Shown here: positions 10,791 through 22,897 of the stretch, piece after piece
Layout: each line of letters opens with the position of its first letter
How positions within the stretch are numbered: the first letter of the stretch is position 1
NCBI RefSeq assembly: GCF_963675165.1
Contig: NC_087379.1
Location: 1,249,001 to 1,313,000, forward strand
Source of the DNA: Halichondria panicea
Taxonomy: Eukaryota > Porifera > Demospongiae > Suberitida > Halichondriidae
Length of the DNA stretch: 64,000 nucleotides
Direction: 5' to 3'
Made by a program: the position numbers and the translations under genes
The notes under the pieces: model-generated
The model's database searches: none
Told to the model about the DNA's origin: nothing
Seen by the model: only the letters and a program-made list of their open reading frames with translations

Positions 10791-13700
10791 AGGACCTGGT
10801 TATGATGCTGGGAGGGTTCAAGTTGATACCTCCTGTTATCCAGGCAACCATGCACACTCTCTGTAAGATATGCACTGCCCTCACCACCAAGAAACAGAAC
10901 CAGGTACACAGCTGCTGGGCTTAGCTGCAGTACTTCAATTTGTTCTGCAACCATTTTTCATGCAAATCGTCACTACACTACACTCTAGTGAAGGGTCATG
11001 ATGCTTCTCATTACCTTGCCTTGAGCTTGTACAATTTCTCTTATACAGCTAGTGTACATACTGTACTAGCCTCGTTCCCAGGCCGATTTGTCTCTAAGAC
11101 AACCTATAGCGCTGGGAATGAGGCTAATACTGTACACGTTTTTATTAGATAGCTACATGTACATTGTGTTAAGAATATCCATTCAACTACGTGTACGTGT
11201 ACCCTACAATTACACAGTGTATTAATACACTATTCTAGTCATTATGTCAAACCCCCTCCTCCCGCAGTCTACCCTGAATGCGTGGTGTCTGCCCCTCCTC
11301 CAACGCTGCGAGGACTACCTCTCCACGCTTGTACGACAGCACAGGGACACACCCACCGGAGCAAGCACTAATCTGAGTGACGAATCAGAGCAGGAGGCTA
11401 TCCGCTACCTCTTCACACTCGGGGAAGTGGCTCATGTGAGTCTGTCAGCACTTGTACCACTCCATAATATTAGGACAGTACATTGTTACTATAATTATCG
11501 TATATACATGTAGCGGGTTATTTTCGTATGGTGTAAATGTTCAGAGCATCGTTATCTTAAAATTGAAATCGTTCTGGCACAATAGGTTCAACGTCACTAT
11601 CCGAGATATACGAATATTAATATTTAAAATACGAAATATTTAAACGGGTAGTTCATACGAAAATGTGTGTGCTGTATGTAGTGACCATGTACATGTGCCT
11701 TGTGGTTAGGGATTTCCCCCTCCCTACACACAGGCATGCCCTGAGCACACCTCTCACCATGTTGGTCGTCTGGTGCAGTCCATCCTGTTAGCCTCCTTTG
11801 ATCTGACTGGGGGTGAGAGGTCAGAGGTCGATAGTGACGGGTTGTCAGGACTGGCAGGATTGAAGTTCTCTCCCACTCTCAGAGGACACACCTACCTCAC
11901 ACTAGGTATAGCTGTGTGTGTGTGGTGTGTGGGTGTGGGGTGTGCAGATGTTTGTGTGTGGGTGGGTATGTGTGTGCGGGGATGGTGTGTGGTATTAGCT
12001 AGCTTGCTTTGTGTATGTACTTAAAATGTTGTAACAAAAGACTAGAGTGGACAGCATACGTAGGTTTGCTCTCTATGGAAAGTACTGTGTATACAGGCAT
12101 AATTATAATAATTATTGTATTCGTTAAATTTGCATAACATGACATGCAGCATGGCTCCTGTACAATGTGTGCATGCAGTACCTTAAAAATAGTGATATTA
12201 GTAACCTCCTTTTCCTTTTAACTGCAGGGAAGCTGTGTTTGCATAATGAGGAGCTAACTAAGCAGAGTGTTGTCCAGATGGCACAGGAGCTGGAGACCAC
12301 ACCACACCAAACCATTCGCAACAACCTCATCATCATTCTGTGTGACCTCACTGTCCGTTACTCTGCTAAGGTGGATCCCTATATTGACACCATCTCAGCT
12401 TGTCTCAAGGACCCATCACTGGTGAGGATCAACTAGAGCTTTGAGCTACTCTAACTCTTGAGTATGGGTGGGTTGTCCAATATAACGGTAGCTCTTTGAT
12501 AATTATGGTACAGTATGTGTAGATCAACGATCGCTTTTAAGACCAAATGCCAGGGTGTCATACAGGGGGGGGGAAGGGGGGATATCCCCCCCTAGCTCCA
12601 ATTTCCCCCACCTTTTTTTACATTCAGGTACTAGTTGTGTCCATAGCTGGCAATTTTACATACTATAACAGGGTATTGAAATAACAGTTGATCTTTTTTT
12701 TAGCAAAATGTTCTCTTACTCCCCCCCTCTACTTCAAAATCCTGTATGACACCCTGAAAGCGTATAAGACATTTTACTACTACTGTACATAGTGTGGGTT
12801 GTCCAATTGCACGATTCATATAGTACATGTAGTACATGTAGGTAGTGCGGTATAAAGTTATGGTGTGTGTACATCAACAACCTCGTTCAGGACTTGGGAA
12901 AACCTTTGAGAGAGTTGCTCTAATTATTTTGGAGGTTATTTTGGAGGATTGTCAATAATCCCCATATAAAAGGATGATTTCCGTAGCTATTTGTTAACTG
13001 TATAGGATGGTGTGTAATTGATAAAACCCCATCATTATTTGTCTGATTCCCCCCCTCCTCTCCCAGATGGTACGTCGCCAGACTCTCACTCTACTGGCCT
13101 GTCTACTACAAGAAGACTATGTCAAATGGCGAGGGTCGCTCTTCTTTCGTTTTGTGAGCAGTTTGGTGGACCCTGAGCTGAAGAGGTTCGGAGAGTTCTG
13201 TCTAGTCCACCTCCTCCTGGCCAGACATCCCACCATGTTTTATCAGCACTTCATTGAGTGTGTCTTCCACTTCAATGGCTACGAGAAACATAAGAGTGAG
13301 AGGAGATACATGTACAATATGGTGTGTGTGTGTCCTTTCCCCCACTCTCCCTCCAGAGGGGGGAGGTGGGTGGTAGAGTGCATGTACTGTATTACTAGAA
13401 TGTTTTGGGAGCATCAAAAAATATTTGCGAACTTTGCAAGGGTTGATCAATTCGGAACACAAAAATCTGCAAATTAAACTACTAGTAAATACACACGATC
13501 CTTGCCAGAACGCAATAGGTAGATCGCAAAGGATCAAATTTTCTGCTGATTTGGCTCATTCGCAAAGGTTTTCACCCGCAAAATATTCTAGTAATAGGGT
13601 ACATGTATGTGATCTGGTAAATAATAGGTTGTAATATCTCGCGTGAGATGGATCCTTAGTGAATACAGAGTCCCACCGACGTAATAATTATGTTGCTACA

Positions 13701-14871
13701 TACAGTGCATTGCAGTGATGACAGTGATGCCTAGTGGTACAGGCTGCCGTAGCTACACTGTATATGCCATGTATACTGATGCCTAGTGGTACAGGCTGCC
13801 GTAGCTACACTGTATATGCTATGTATACTGATGCCTAGTGGTACAGGCTGCCGTAGCTACACTGTATATGCCATGTATACTGATGCCTAGTAGTACAGGC
13901 TGCTGTAGCTACACTGTATATGCCATGCATACTGATGCCTAGTGGTACAGGCTGCTGTAGCTACACTGTATATACTGATCAGTCTATGTGCATGCATGTA
14001 CATTATGATTATCGCCATCATAATGTGTGGGTGCGTGTTTCTGTGTGTACACTGTATGCTTCTGATGCTTTGTGGTCAGTGATTGATGTACCACTTCTGA
14101 GAATTGTTTAGAGCATTAAGAATATAGTATTGAGAAGCAGCAGTCTGTAATAGTTTGTCCCAAAATCAATTTAGAAGGTGTAAGCATTTATTTCCTTTTT
14201 GAAACAGGAAGTAACTTCATTAAACGATTTGCATGACCACAAGTAGGAAAGATGACCATCAATGACAGCTGCAGTATATATTCTTGGAAGTCTCTTCTTG
14301 GAAAATTATGCTGTTTAAAATGTGATTCGTTTCATTGCCTTTATCTTGTGGTTGCATTGGTTCCAACATGCCTACAGAGGCCTGCCAACGACTGTGTGGC
14401 GAGACACTGTTCTGGGAATAGCTGTTCTTGAAAGAGTATAGCGGTTTAGCTGTACACACATTATAGTTCGAGTGCACATGTACTGTATATACATGCAGTA
14501 TTGGTTAACTGATGACGTCTTGTGTACACTGGCTAGGGAAACCAGCAAGTGTTGATATGCTCTAGCTATAAAAGAGTCCTCTCTTCGTCACCAAATCATT
14601 CCAATCTCGAAGATCGATTATCAACGAATAGAACAACTCTCTGAATTCAAGAAATCTCTCTCTGAACTCCTCAAATCCCAAACAGCCATGTCTGGACTGC
14701 TCAACATGCTCCTCCTACTGAGTTCCCTCCTCTCTCTGGGCCTGGCCCAGGACAGCTGCAACTGCTCTGCCGGGCTGGAAGATCTGCAAGTGATTCAAGA
14801 TAATGTGATGAAGCTGAAAGACGACCTTGAGGCTGTGGCGGCCCTCATTCAATGCCCTGGTGAGTTAATTG

Positions 14872-14906
<35 letters not shown>

Positions 14907-16677
14907 CGTCACTTAAAACTATGCAGTATAGTACGAAGTGTATAATTATGTGATGTACATGTATACATAATAATCATGCTTGTTTAATGCTTTTGTACAT
15001 GTTGTTTGACAAGTTATGCTGCACATGTATACACACAGTAACTTCATGCATATCTTTATTCCCTCTAGACACCACCAGCCCACCACCTCTTGGCTCACAG
15101 GAAAACCCCGCCCAGTCCTGCGCTGATATCCCCTCCACACAACAGGACGGCATGTATTACGTCACTAACTCCACCAACTCTAGCGTAGAGGTCTACTGTG
15201 ATACAGATAGGAGTCAGTGTAGCTGCAATACTGGAGGGTTTATGAGGGTGGCCGATTTCCACGCATCTACTGATGACTGCCCTGATGGGTTTCAACTCTT
15301 GGAGAGGAACTCTGCCCCCACTCGATTGTGTAGAAGAAACAGTAATACACCGGTTTGCAGATCTGTGATATACCCAACGCATGGTGTCGAGTATTCTCGT
15401 GTGTGTGGTCGTATCATTGGATATCAATGGGGCAAACCCAATGCATTTGATACGAGCGTGACAGCGTCCATCGACGAGGATTACCTTGACGGTTTTAGCT
15501 TGACACATGGTTCTTCTCCAAGGAGTCACATTTGGTCTTTTGCTGCTTCAACGCAAGATAGCGCTGGACTAAATTCTGGATGTCCTTGCACTACAAACTC
15601 TGTAAATTATCCGTCTTTTGTGGGTGAAGATTATTTCTGTGAGAGTGGAAGAGATGTTGGTGGCAGGACAGACGACAGTGATGCCAACCAGCCATTTCAG
15701 CATCACCATGATGCACTCTGGAATGGTAGGGGGTGTAGTGGTATTGCCACGTCATGTTGCGATCGTGGCTCCGTGTTTTGCAAGACCTTCACCACGCCCA
15801 CTACAGACGATATCGAGTTGAGGCTTTGTCTGGACGACCCACAAAGCAACAATGATAATGCTGAAGACATTCGACTTAAGCGTGTGGAGATCTATGTTCA
15901 GTAGCTAGTGGCGAGAAACAGAGTCATGGAACAAAAGTAGAATTCACATAGTTTAGGAACTTTTGAGCTGAACATATATTATACTAGTAGTAGGAAGGAA
16001 CATTTTGCGTACTTTGATCTCTGAGCCACTTCTGTAAATGAATGAAAAATTTGTTAATCATGAAAGTTTGCGACTGTACATGTGCCATACTGCACTACAT
16101 GTAGACCACCTTGGCTGTAGTGTACGTACCAGTTTAGTTAACGGGTGAGTATTAGTGTGCCCAATGTCACTGTAACACAGCCAATTCTGTACTGTGTTGT
16201 GTTCTAGCCACCCCCTCTCCCAGTAGTGTACTGTGTTGTGTTCTAACCACACCCTCTCTCAGTAGTGTACTGTGTTGTGTTTTAACCACACCCTCTCCCT
16301 GTAGTGTACTGTGTTGTGTTCTAACCACACCCTCTCCCTGTAGTGTACTGTGTTGTGTTCTAGCCACACCCCTCTCTTTCTACAGTGTACAATCGTTTCA
16401 AACAGAGCCAACGAGAGAAGGAGTTGTTTAGTCTGAGGGGGACTGGCCACGCCCACAAGAGACTCACCATTTACACCTTTTTACTCTCTCACATGGCTGA
16501 CGAACATCGCCTCCATCTGATTGGACGACTGTGTCAGGTGATTATTAGGTGGTGAATATATTGAATTTTTCCACTAGGGGCTCATAGTGTGTGCTCTCTA
16601 AGTTATGTCCATTTAAATGGAAGTACTAGTACTGTCTATTTCTTCATGTCACTTGTGTGTGGTATATACACATGTAT

Positions 16678-16720
<43 letters not shown>

Positions 16721-19700
16721 GAGGTGCTGGGTGGTCTTGTTGATGGAGCAATCCCATTGGACAATGACAGTGTGGGTGTGGTCAAGGACACTCTGGCAAT
16801 CCTCGCATGCAAGGAGATCAAGCTATCGTCTCTAAGAAGGTGCCTCTCAATCATTACCTATAGAGATGAGCATCCATCTTAGTGTTGATGGCACGTATTA
16901 GAGTGTATCTAACCTTCATAATTATTATTACATTGCAGTGGGTAACTAGATGGGCCAAACTCAGTGTGCTGCATGACTCGGTGGCTTGGTGGGGTCGAGG
17001 CGCCATGTTTCTAGTGAGGGGTATACATGTAGTAGACCATGCCGCAGCCCTACCCAATCTAGTGCACTGATATCACCAGCCTGTACATTTGGTAATAGTT
17101 GCATGCAACCACCAAATTATGTGCACATGTGTTAATGTGAACTTCGTACATAATTAATGTGAACTTCCATGTATGTAACTCTAGAGGGTGCAGCTAATGC
17201 AGCATGGTTTGTGTATGCCTTGTCTAGAACTCTTTGTTGCCTCCCTGCCTAGGAATGTTGGTGAGGAGTTGGCCGAGGAGGGAGACAAAGTGGGAGCAGC
17301 TGTAGCCACCGCACAGACCAAGTTTATATCACAGGTTCAGAATCAGCGTTATTACATAAAATAATATTCATCAGTGTATTCACAGCAAGCCCCTCAGAGT
17401 GTATCATAAAGCTCTAACGTTAGTCACAGTCCTCCAGAAGTATTACATGTAGCTAAGATGATTTCTGCACACTTACATGTAGTTCCCTTTACTTTAAAAC
17501 TCTTCAAAAAATTAGCTAGGGTCACCCCAGTTTACACTTCCGTACAGATTAACTGCTAATGATATCCCTGTACATGTGCCCCCCCCCCCCCACTAAGCGT
17601 CCAGTATCACTCTTTGTAAACAAAACCTGTCCCCTCCACTGTCTGCAGATTGTCAAGAGGAATGTGATAGAGAACCTTGTTCCCGTGGTGATAGCGGCCA
17701 AACACCTACTGGAACGGAACCACTCCCCCCTCCTCAAGGACATGCTGGCTTATCTCAAGGAGCTCATGCAGGTACATATCGTGTACAGTTTATATTATAG
17801 TGTACCTATGTTGCAGTGTTATCGACCCACGCTGCATTATCCATAGTGTACCTATGTTGCAGTGTTTGCTGCATTATCCATAGACAATAGAGAGTTGTGC
17901 CTTCTAATCTGGCATAATAATCTCTTCTCATCAGTCATTGGACCTCTTTATAAACCATGCATACAGTACTTCCTTTTTTGCTTTAGTATATCCTTACATG
18001 CATATTTGATAATCCAGGAAGAATCCTAATAACGGGTATAGTCACACCTCTATCTCAGGCAGGGTTTTCTACTAGATTTTTAGCTCAGAGGGGAAATTTT
18101 ACAAGAGGGTCCAGGGGTCCTCCCGGAAAATTTGTGTGCTTTAAACCATTAAGGAGAAAAGTTTTGTTATGGCATCATACATGTATTTTCAAATTTCTAG
18201 GGGCCGGGGAACTATATCTGTCAGGTGTTGATATAAGTACAATGTATGTGCAAAATGTATATGTTGTGACATTTAATTGTTATCTCTGGAGGGTCCATTG
18301 TCCACTTGATATTTTGATTTACTCAAAACAGTTCTTACCCCCCACCCCCTCTCCCCTGCACAGGACTATCGTCACGAGATCAGCGAGGTGCTGGCCTGTG
18401 ACAAACAGCTGGCTGAGGAGATTGAGTTCGACCTCAAGCGCTATGAGGAGGAACAAAGAAAGACAGTGAAGACTCCAGCTGTCGTTACCCCTCATGCTCA
18501 AATGGTACTATAAAACTTCTTTTTTTATTCTCTTTAAAGTTTATCTTTTTCTCAGAGCTCTCCCTTGTTTTCTCCTACTGTTGTGGGTGGGGAAGTTGCC
18601 ACGGTAACAGCAACCCCTCCGAAACTTCGGACCCCAGGTAGGAGATCGGCATGGAAACCAAAGACGACACCCACAATGACAGCCAAACTGAAGAGTGAGT
18701 TTCCTACAATAATTTTGTACTTCAGGCATTTTTTAAAGCCTTATCATAATTATGCAGCACGCATGTACATGTATGTGTTACTGTACAGTATGTACTTTTG
18801 TAAGCGCACTCTCAGTATGATGTAACTGTTCTCATATACATGTATACAGCCCCATTCAAAGTTCACATGGCCATGTCTCCACTGGTCATGACTCAGCGTA
18901 AAGCTCCACAGCCTCACAACCACACCACCCCCCGTCACACCAAACACGCCCCCACACACACCCTCATCAAGGACGTCTCCTCTCCTGCTGCCGCTAGAGC
19001 CAGAGCTAAGACAGTCAACAACTTTAACGGCAGTGTGAAGAAGCAGTCACACATCCCCCTACAGAGGGCAGTGCTGCTCTCCACAGGTGCTGTGTGTGTA
19101 TTGTGATAGTTACGAGAGTGTATCAATAGCGTGTGTACGTGTAGTTATGCTTTGTACTCCATAATTATACAACTATGGTGCCTTTAATCACTTACATACA
19201 TGTATCTTCTTTAATTGGCTCTAACTTGAATTTTTGCTCTCAGGGTAAATTAAATGTAATGTCTTATTTATTATTCGAGTAGTTTCAGTAGCAACCTTTG
19301 AGTGCCCAAAAGCTACGTATAGAGGTATCAAACATTATGTACATAACTATAGCGTACAGTGCAAAATGTAGCTCTTGCAGAGAGGGGGGAGGGGAGGTCT
19401 TTTGAATTGTTTTGTAGACTACAATTTGTGCCTCCTAATATATTAGTTGTTTTCCTCCTCTCACAGCTCGTAAGAATGTTACTCACAGAGACAATGGATG
19501 TGCTCCATTCACTGTGACTGACCCTGACCAGACACAACTACCTGGGAGGTCAGCCAGCACTCCTCATGGTGAGTGGGTGTGTGGAGGTGTGTGATGTGTG
19601 GGGTACAGCCTCCTCATGGTGAGTGGGTGTATGTGAGGTGTGTGATGTGTGAGGGGTACAGTACCCCTCATGGTGAGAGTGTGTATGTGAGGTGTGTGAT

Positions 19701-20765
19701 GTGTGGGGTACAGCACTCCTCATGGTGAGTGGGTGTATGTGAGATGTGTGATGTGTGGGGTACAGCACCCCTCATGGTGAGTGGGTGTATGTGAGGTGTG
19801 TGATGTGTGGGGTACAGCACTCCTCATGGTGAGTGGGTGTATGTGAGATGTGTGATGTGTGGGGTACAGCACCCCTCATGGTGAGAGTGTGTGTACGGTG
19901 GGGGTACATGGGGAACTCAGTTGTGGATGTGCACTATCATCCATATAGATACCAGGTTGTATTTTGGATTTGAGGCTAGTCTTTCAAGTTCATTCTTAGA
20001 GTTAGCTCTAACACTGTCACTGTGTATTACTGTGTATGTGTGTGTGTGCAAAAAGCAATTCCTGCTTCCATACAGTGACCACTCTCCATTCCCTCCATTG
20101 CAGGTCTCCGTGAGTCCATCTCCTTCAACGTGAGCTCGTTAGTGCCCCCCTCCCCCATACCCCCAAACACCGCCCTCACTAGTTACACACCCTCACAAAA
20201 CCTGGCCTTCAAATCTGTCAACATGGGTGTCTCCATCAACATCACTAAGGTGGACTTGAGTGGGCAGGGGCACAAGAAGAGGCGTAGTGTGAGGGGTGTG
20301 GGTGTGAGGGCGGTAGGGCCAGTGATGAAGCTTCGGAGAGATGTGGACATCTTAATGGCATCACCCGACAAAGAGTAAGTTAAATGCACGTATAATTTTG
20401 TGTTTGGCTGCATTGAAATGTACAATAGTTAATCTAAATACAGTCTAGAGAGTAGATTACCACAAATGTGCGAGTAGTTGTACTTAATGTTGATTGGAAC
20501 CTTTCTAAGAAATGGTGATGATCCATGAATGTAGGTGAGCTATTCATTCACCTACACAATGGTATCAGTATCAGCACCATTTCTTAGAAAGGTTCCAATC
20601 AAAAGATATCAACATATAAGTACAGCTACTCACACATTGGTGGTAATCTACTCCATCAGGAGTTCCTGGCTGGATGCACTGTAATAGACGTCAAATAATT
20701 TATGTCTTATTTGTTTTTTGTGCAGGCCCGAGAAACTGAAAAAGTGGAAAGTGAAACTGAAGTAG
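10791..20765 (+). CDS. NCAPD3: Condensin-2 complex subunit D3, C-terminal half (15 exons)
   Basis: This is the HEAT-repeat subunit of condensin II, which compacts mitotic chromosomes. Exons: 10791-10903, 11268-11435, 11734-11905, 12228-12421, 13067-13295, 16386-16537, 16721-16839, 17253-17334, 17649-17771, 18364-18504, 18556-18694, 18850-19086, 19467-19568, 20104-20374 and 20726-20765 (stop). All are in phase with GT-AG introns and encode about 759 residues. Close matches to the animal protein include [60 protein letters not shown] and [16 protein letters not shown]. The first exon starts in mid-codon, and the family is usually about 1,500 residues. The N-terminal half is therefore not visible in the window and may lie left of base 1 across a very long intron. 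The low-complexity Thr/Pro-rich tail is normal for the family. The 3' end was the source of the duplicated fragments in the array downstream. Confidence 0.93.
11914..11990 (+). repeat. (TG)-rich intron start
   Basis: Immediately after the third NCAPD3 exon (donor at 11906) the intron is an imperfect TGTG/GTGGG repeat of about 80 bases. The overlapping open frame is an artefact. Confidence 0.6.
12551..12755. mobile_element. MITE, CAGGGTGTCATACA family, copy 1
   Basis: A 205-base element in an NCAPD3 intron with ends CAGGGTGTCATACA and TGTATGACACCCTG. Its interior has poly-G/poly-C runs plus AGCTCCAATT and TTTTTTTTAGCAAAATGTTC. A second copy, in the opposite orientation, lies at 49059-49267. 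No clear target duplication remains here. Confidence 0.85.
13390..13596. mobile_element. MITE, TATTACTAGAATRTTTTG family, copy 1
   Basis: A 207-base element in the large NCAPD3 intron with ends TATTACTAGAATGTTTTG and CAAAATATTCTAGTAATA. A well-matched full copy is at 48833-49033 and a partial one at about 54434-54525. Shared interior words include ACACGATCCTTGCCAGAA and CTGATTTGGCTCATT. The outer TA could be a TA target duplication, as in Tc1/mariner MITEs. Confidence 0.85.
13725..13976. repeat. 52-bp minisatellite in NCAPD3 intron
   Basis: Five tandem units start at 13725, 13778, 13830, 13882 and 13934 (spacing 53, then 52). The unit is GATGCCTAGTGGTACAGGCT followed by a GTAGCTACACTGTATATG block. 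It is non-coding. Confidence 0.9.
14567..14574 (+). promoter_or_regulatory. TATA box of the nested secreted-protein gene
   Basis: TATAAAAG lies 114 bases before the ATG at 14688. A transcription start near 14595-14600 would give a short leader. Having its own TATA promoter supports an independent gene inside the NCAPD3 intron. Confidence 0.55.
14688..15904 (+). CDS. Secreted [15 protein letters not shown]-type protein, nested in NCAPD3 intron
   Basis: Two exons, 14688-14859 and 15069-15904, join in phase and encode 335 residues. The N-terminus is a clear signal peptide ([20 protein letters not shown]). A short predicted coiled-coil follows (residues about 30-52, [20 protein letters not shown]), then a Pro-rich linker, then a Cys-rich globular domain. 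That domain begins with a fibrinogen-like entry (SCADI, GMYYV, VEVYCD) and continues [31 protein letters not shown] and ends [10 protein letters not shown] recognise this pattern from multi-copy extracellular proteins of sponges and cnidarians, but its biochemical function is unknown to me. A role as a secreted lectin-like or matrix protein is a guess. The gene sits on the same strand within the 3.1-kb intron at 13296-16385 and has its own TATA box. Confidence 0.85.
16191..16385 (+). repeat. 39-bp minisatellite that repeats an NCAPD3 splice acceptor
   Basis: Five units start at 16191, 16230, 16269, 16308 and 16347 with exact 39-base spacing. Each has a pyrimidine-rich CACCCTCTCCC stretch and TAG or CAG before TGTAC. 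The true acceptor at 16385 has CTCTCTTTCTACAG then TGTAC, so the array carries repeated copies of the intron end plus the first exon bases. The minus-strand open frames over it are artefacts. Confidence 0.9.
16681..16718 (+). repeat. (GT)n directly before an NCAPD3 splice acceptor
   Basis: About 19 GT units run straight into the TAG acceptor at 16720, leaving no pyrimidine tract in front of exon 16721-16839. Confidence 0.9.
17335..17648 (+). other. NCAPD3 intron, no other feature
   Basis: This stretch has no gene apart from a C-rich run near 17577-17592. The neighbouring introns 16840-17252, 17772-18363 and 19087-19466 likewise hold nothing recognisable. Confidence 0.5.
19562..19900 (+). repeat. 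52-bp minisatellite that repeats an NCAPD3 splice donor
   Basis: Units start at 19562, 19612, 19666, 19718, 19770, 19822 and 19874, so the period is about 52. Each contains CCTCATGGTGAG, which is the last bases of exon 19467-19568 plus its GTGAGT donor. Six further donor-like sites therefore follow the real one. The rest of the unit is TGTGTGATGTGTGGGGTACA-like. Confidence 0.9.
20450..20653. mobile_element. Foldback/MITE in the last NCAPD3 intron
   Basis: The left arm starts GAGTAGATTACCAC and the right arm ends GTGGTAATCTACTC. Pairing continues inward through GCGAGTAGTTGTACTTA-like sequence to a perfect core, CCTTTCTAAGAAATGGTG with CACCATTTCTTAGAAAGG. The arms are about 75-85 bases around a short loop. 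It is non-coding. Confidence 0.8.
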
Positions 20766-21308
20766 TAGCTGTAGATAGTACATCAACTGAATAATTAGAG
20801 CCAATGTGCATTATAAATATAGTTACTCTTTTGTACTCAATGTTCATTCATAATTATTCTGATGGCTATGACATAACACTGAACAATAGGGGGAGGGGCT
20901 TGTAACTATTGCAATGTCAGCACAAAACGATCGACGTACATATAATTATGTAGATCTACCCTAGCTGCAATTATAAACGCGGTTAAATACCGGCTGGATA
21001 CGTTATACAGCATGATACAGATATATACATGTACAGGGCTGTATATAGATCTACATTAAAGTGTACGTGTCAGATCATATTATAGATTGAAAGGTTAGAT
21101 AGAAAATTAATATTGTCTATACCTATAATATATATATATATAGATCTATAGTATAGAGTTTACGTAGATACATGTCTATAATTATACATAAATTATATAT
21201 ATATACTGGTATGTACATGATTCTCACAGAGTGCCTGCGTATATAATCTATATACTCTTTAAATCCCTACACAGACTCGACTAAACAAAGTAACGAAGAC
21301 AATTATTA
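20766..21308. other. Intergenic: NCAPD3 3' flank and leader of the kelch array
   Basis: The stretch is AT-rich, with a GGGGGAGGGGCTTGTAA block at about 20889 that recurs in the duplicated units. A probable 5'-UTR acceptor (CCCTACACAG) at about 21273 lies before the first array gene; similar leaders precede the other copies. Confidence 0.5.
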
Positions 21309-22897
21309 ATGGCTGTAAATCGACACGCAATCGAGCAAATTCACATCACTGAGAATGAAGAGGAGGAGGTTGTGATGAAGGACTCGGCAATCCAGGAGAA
21401 AGCAGGAGAAATTGAGGCACTGGCGGAGGATAAAAGACGACAAGATGAAGAAAGTGAAAACACTGTCGAGCGTACGCAGTTGGTGCACTCTGTGGAAACT
21501 AATCAACTCTTATTGGAGAATGAAGATCTTAAAGGTCAACTCGAAGATGTAATTGTTGCCAAAGATTTGATTATTACTAACAAAGATTCGATGCTTACCA
21601 CCAAAGACACCTCACTTCAGAAGAAAGAAGATACCATAGACTTCCTGACCAGCAAACCACAGGTGAGCTCATCAACACTGTACCAACTAATGATTTATTT
21701 TTAAGGAAGTCTGCACATTGAGTACTCATGGTGCAAGATCCTCGCTCATGGTGTGGTTTATGACGTCATTAATTTTATCGAAATAATAGTTATAGTTATA
21801 GTTTGGTCCATTCAACATACACCACTATGATTGATGTCGATCAAACCCGATTATAGCCTCGATCACTTCGCTCGGAATTATGATTACTATAATAATTAAT
21901 TGCACATTTCCAATACATTCGAAATGGCCCTAATTACATGCAACACAAGTTATTGACTCTCTGTATTCTCCAGTCCCTACAGGTTCAGTTGTCCTACAGT
22001 CAGTGCTCTGAGGCTCCAGTGGAGATGTCTAGTGGGCAAGCGGTAACCATCAATGGCAAGGTCTACTATGGTGGAGGATTCTGCGATGACGATGATGACG
22101 AGTACTGTGTCCACTGTTACGATCCGCCACAAGACGTTTGGTCAACTCTGCCCAGACTTCCTGTACGCTATTTTGGTCTAGGAGAAGTCAAAGGTGAACT
22201 GGTAGCAGTTGGTGGTGCAGATTCATTCCGCTCTAAATCCAACATGGTACATGAGTTTAACAAAGGAAGGAATTGGAAACAGACGATCCCACCCATGCCC
22301 ACAACGAGAGCTTGGCCAGCAGTCGTTAGTCTCCCAACACATCTGGTTGTAGCAGGAGGTTTGAGATTCCTTGGTGCCCTCACTGATAAGGTTGAGATCT
22401 ACAACATCAGCACCTCCCAGTGGAGCGAGACAGACAAACTACCGTATGCTTGCGAGGACCAAAGAGGAATTGTCTACAACAACACAGTGTACCTAATGGG
22501 GGGAAGTGCCGTCAATCATCTAAACAAGGTGTGTGCTGCTCAAGTCGACAAGCTCATCTCAGCAGACCATCAGGACGATGGGAGTGCCAAAAAATCCGAC
22601 TCTGTCTGGAATACAATATCCAACACACCGTCTTACGCGCCCTCCCCTGTAACGATATCCGACACCCTCTTCGCTATTGGTGGAGTGGATAGTGAAAGAA
22701 AAGCCATTCAAAGGATCTACGCCTACTCATCCTCGATGGATTCCTGGCTCTACGTTGGTGATCTACCATCTCCTATAGCATTCGCTGCCACTGTGTCACT
22801 GTCTCCAACAGAGTGCCTAGTGATTGGGGGAGATAACAAAAACGATGAATACAAATCAACTGTTCTTAAACTTTCGCTCAAAAACGTTATGACATAA
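21309..22897 (+). CDS. Array copy A: coiled-coil/kelch protein lacking its kinase domain
   Basis: Exons 21309-21662 and 21974-22897 encode 425 residues. Exon 1 starts like its paralogues (MAVN.., then HITENE) but jumps directly to the coiled-coil (EEEVVMKDSAIQEKAGEIEA). It lacks about 295 residues that form the whole kinase domain in copies B and D, and the deletion is in frame. Exon 2 encodes a kelch-type beta-propeller with repeated GG, Y and W positions (VYYGGG, LVAVGG, LVVAGG, VYLMGG, LFAIGG, CLVIGG). No signal peptide or membrane segment is present, so it is probably cytoplasmic. The exon-2 acceptor may be either CTCCAG at 21973 or TACAG at 21982; both keep the frame. It may be a truncated scaffold or a decaying copy. 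Confidence 0.75.
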
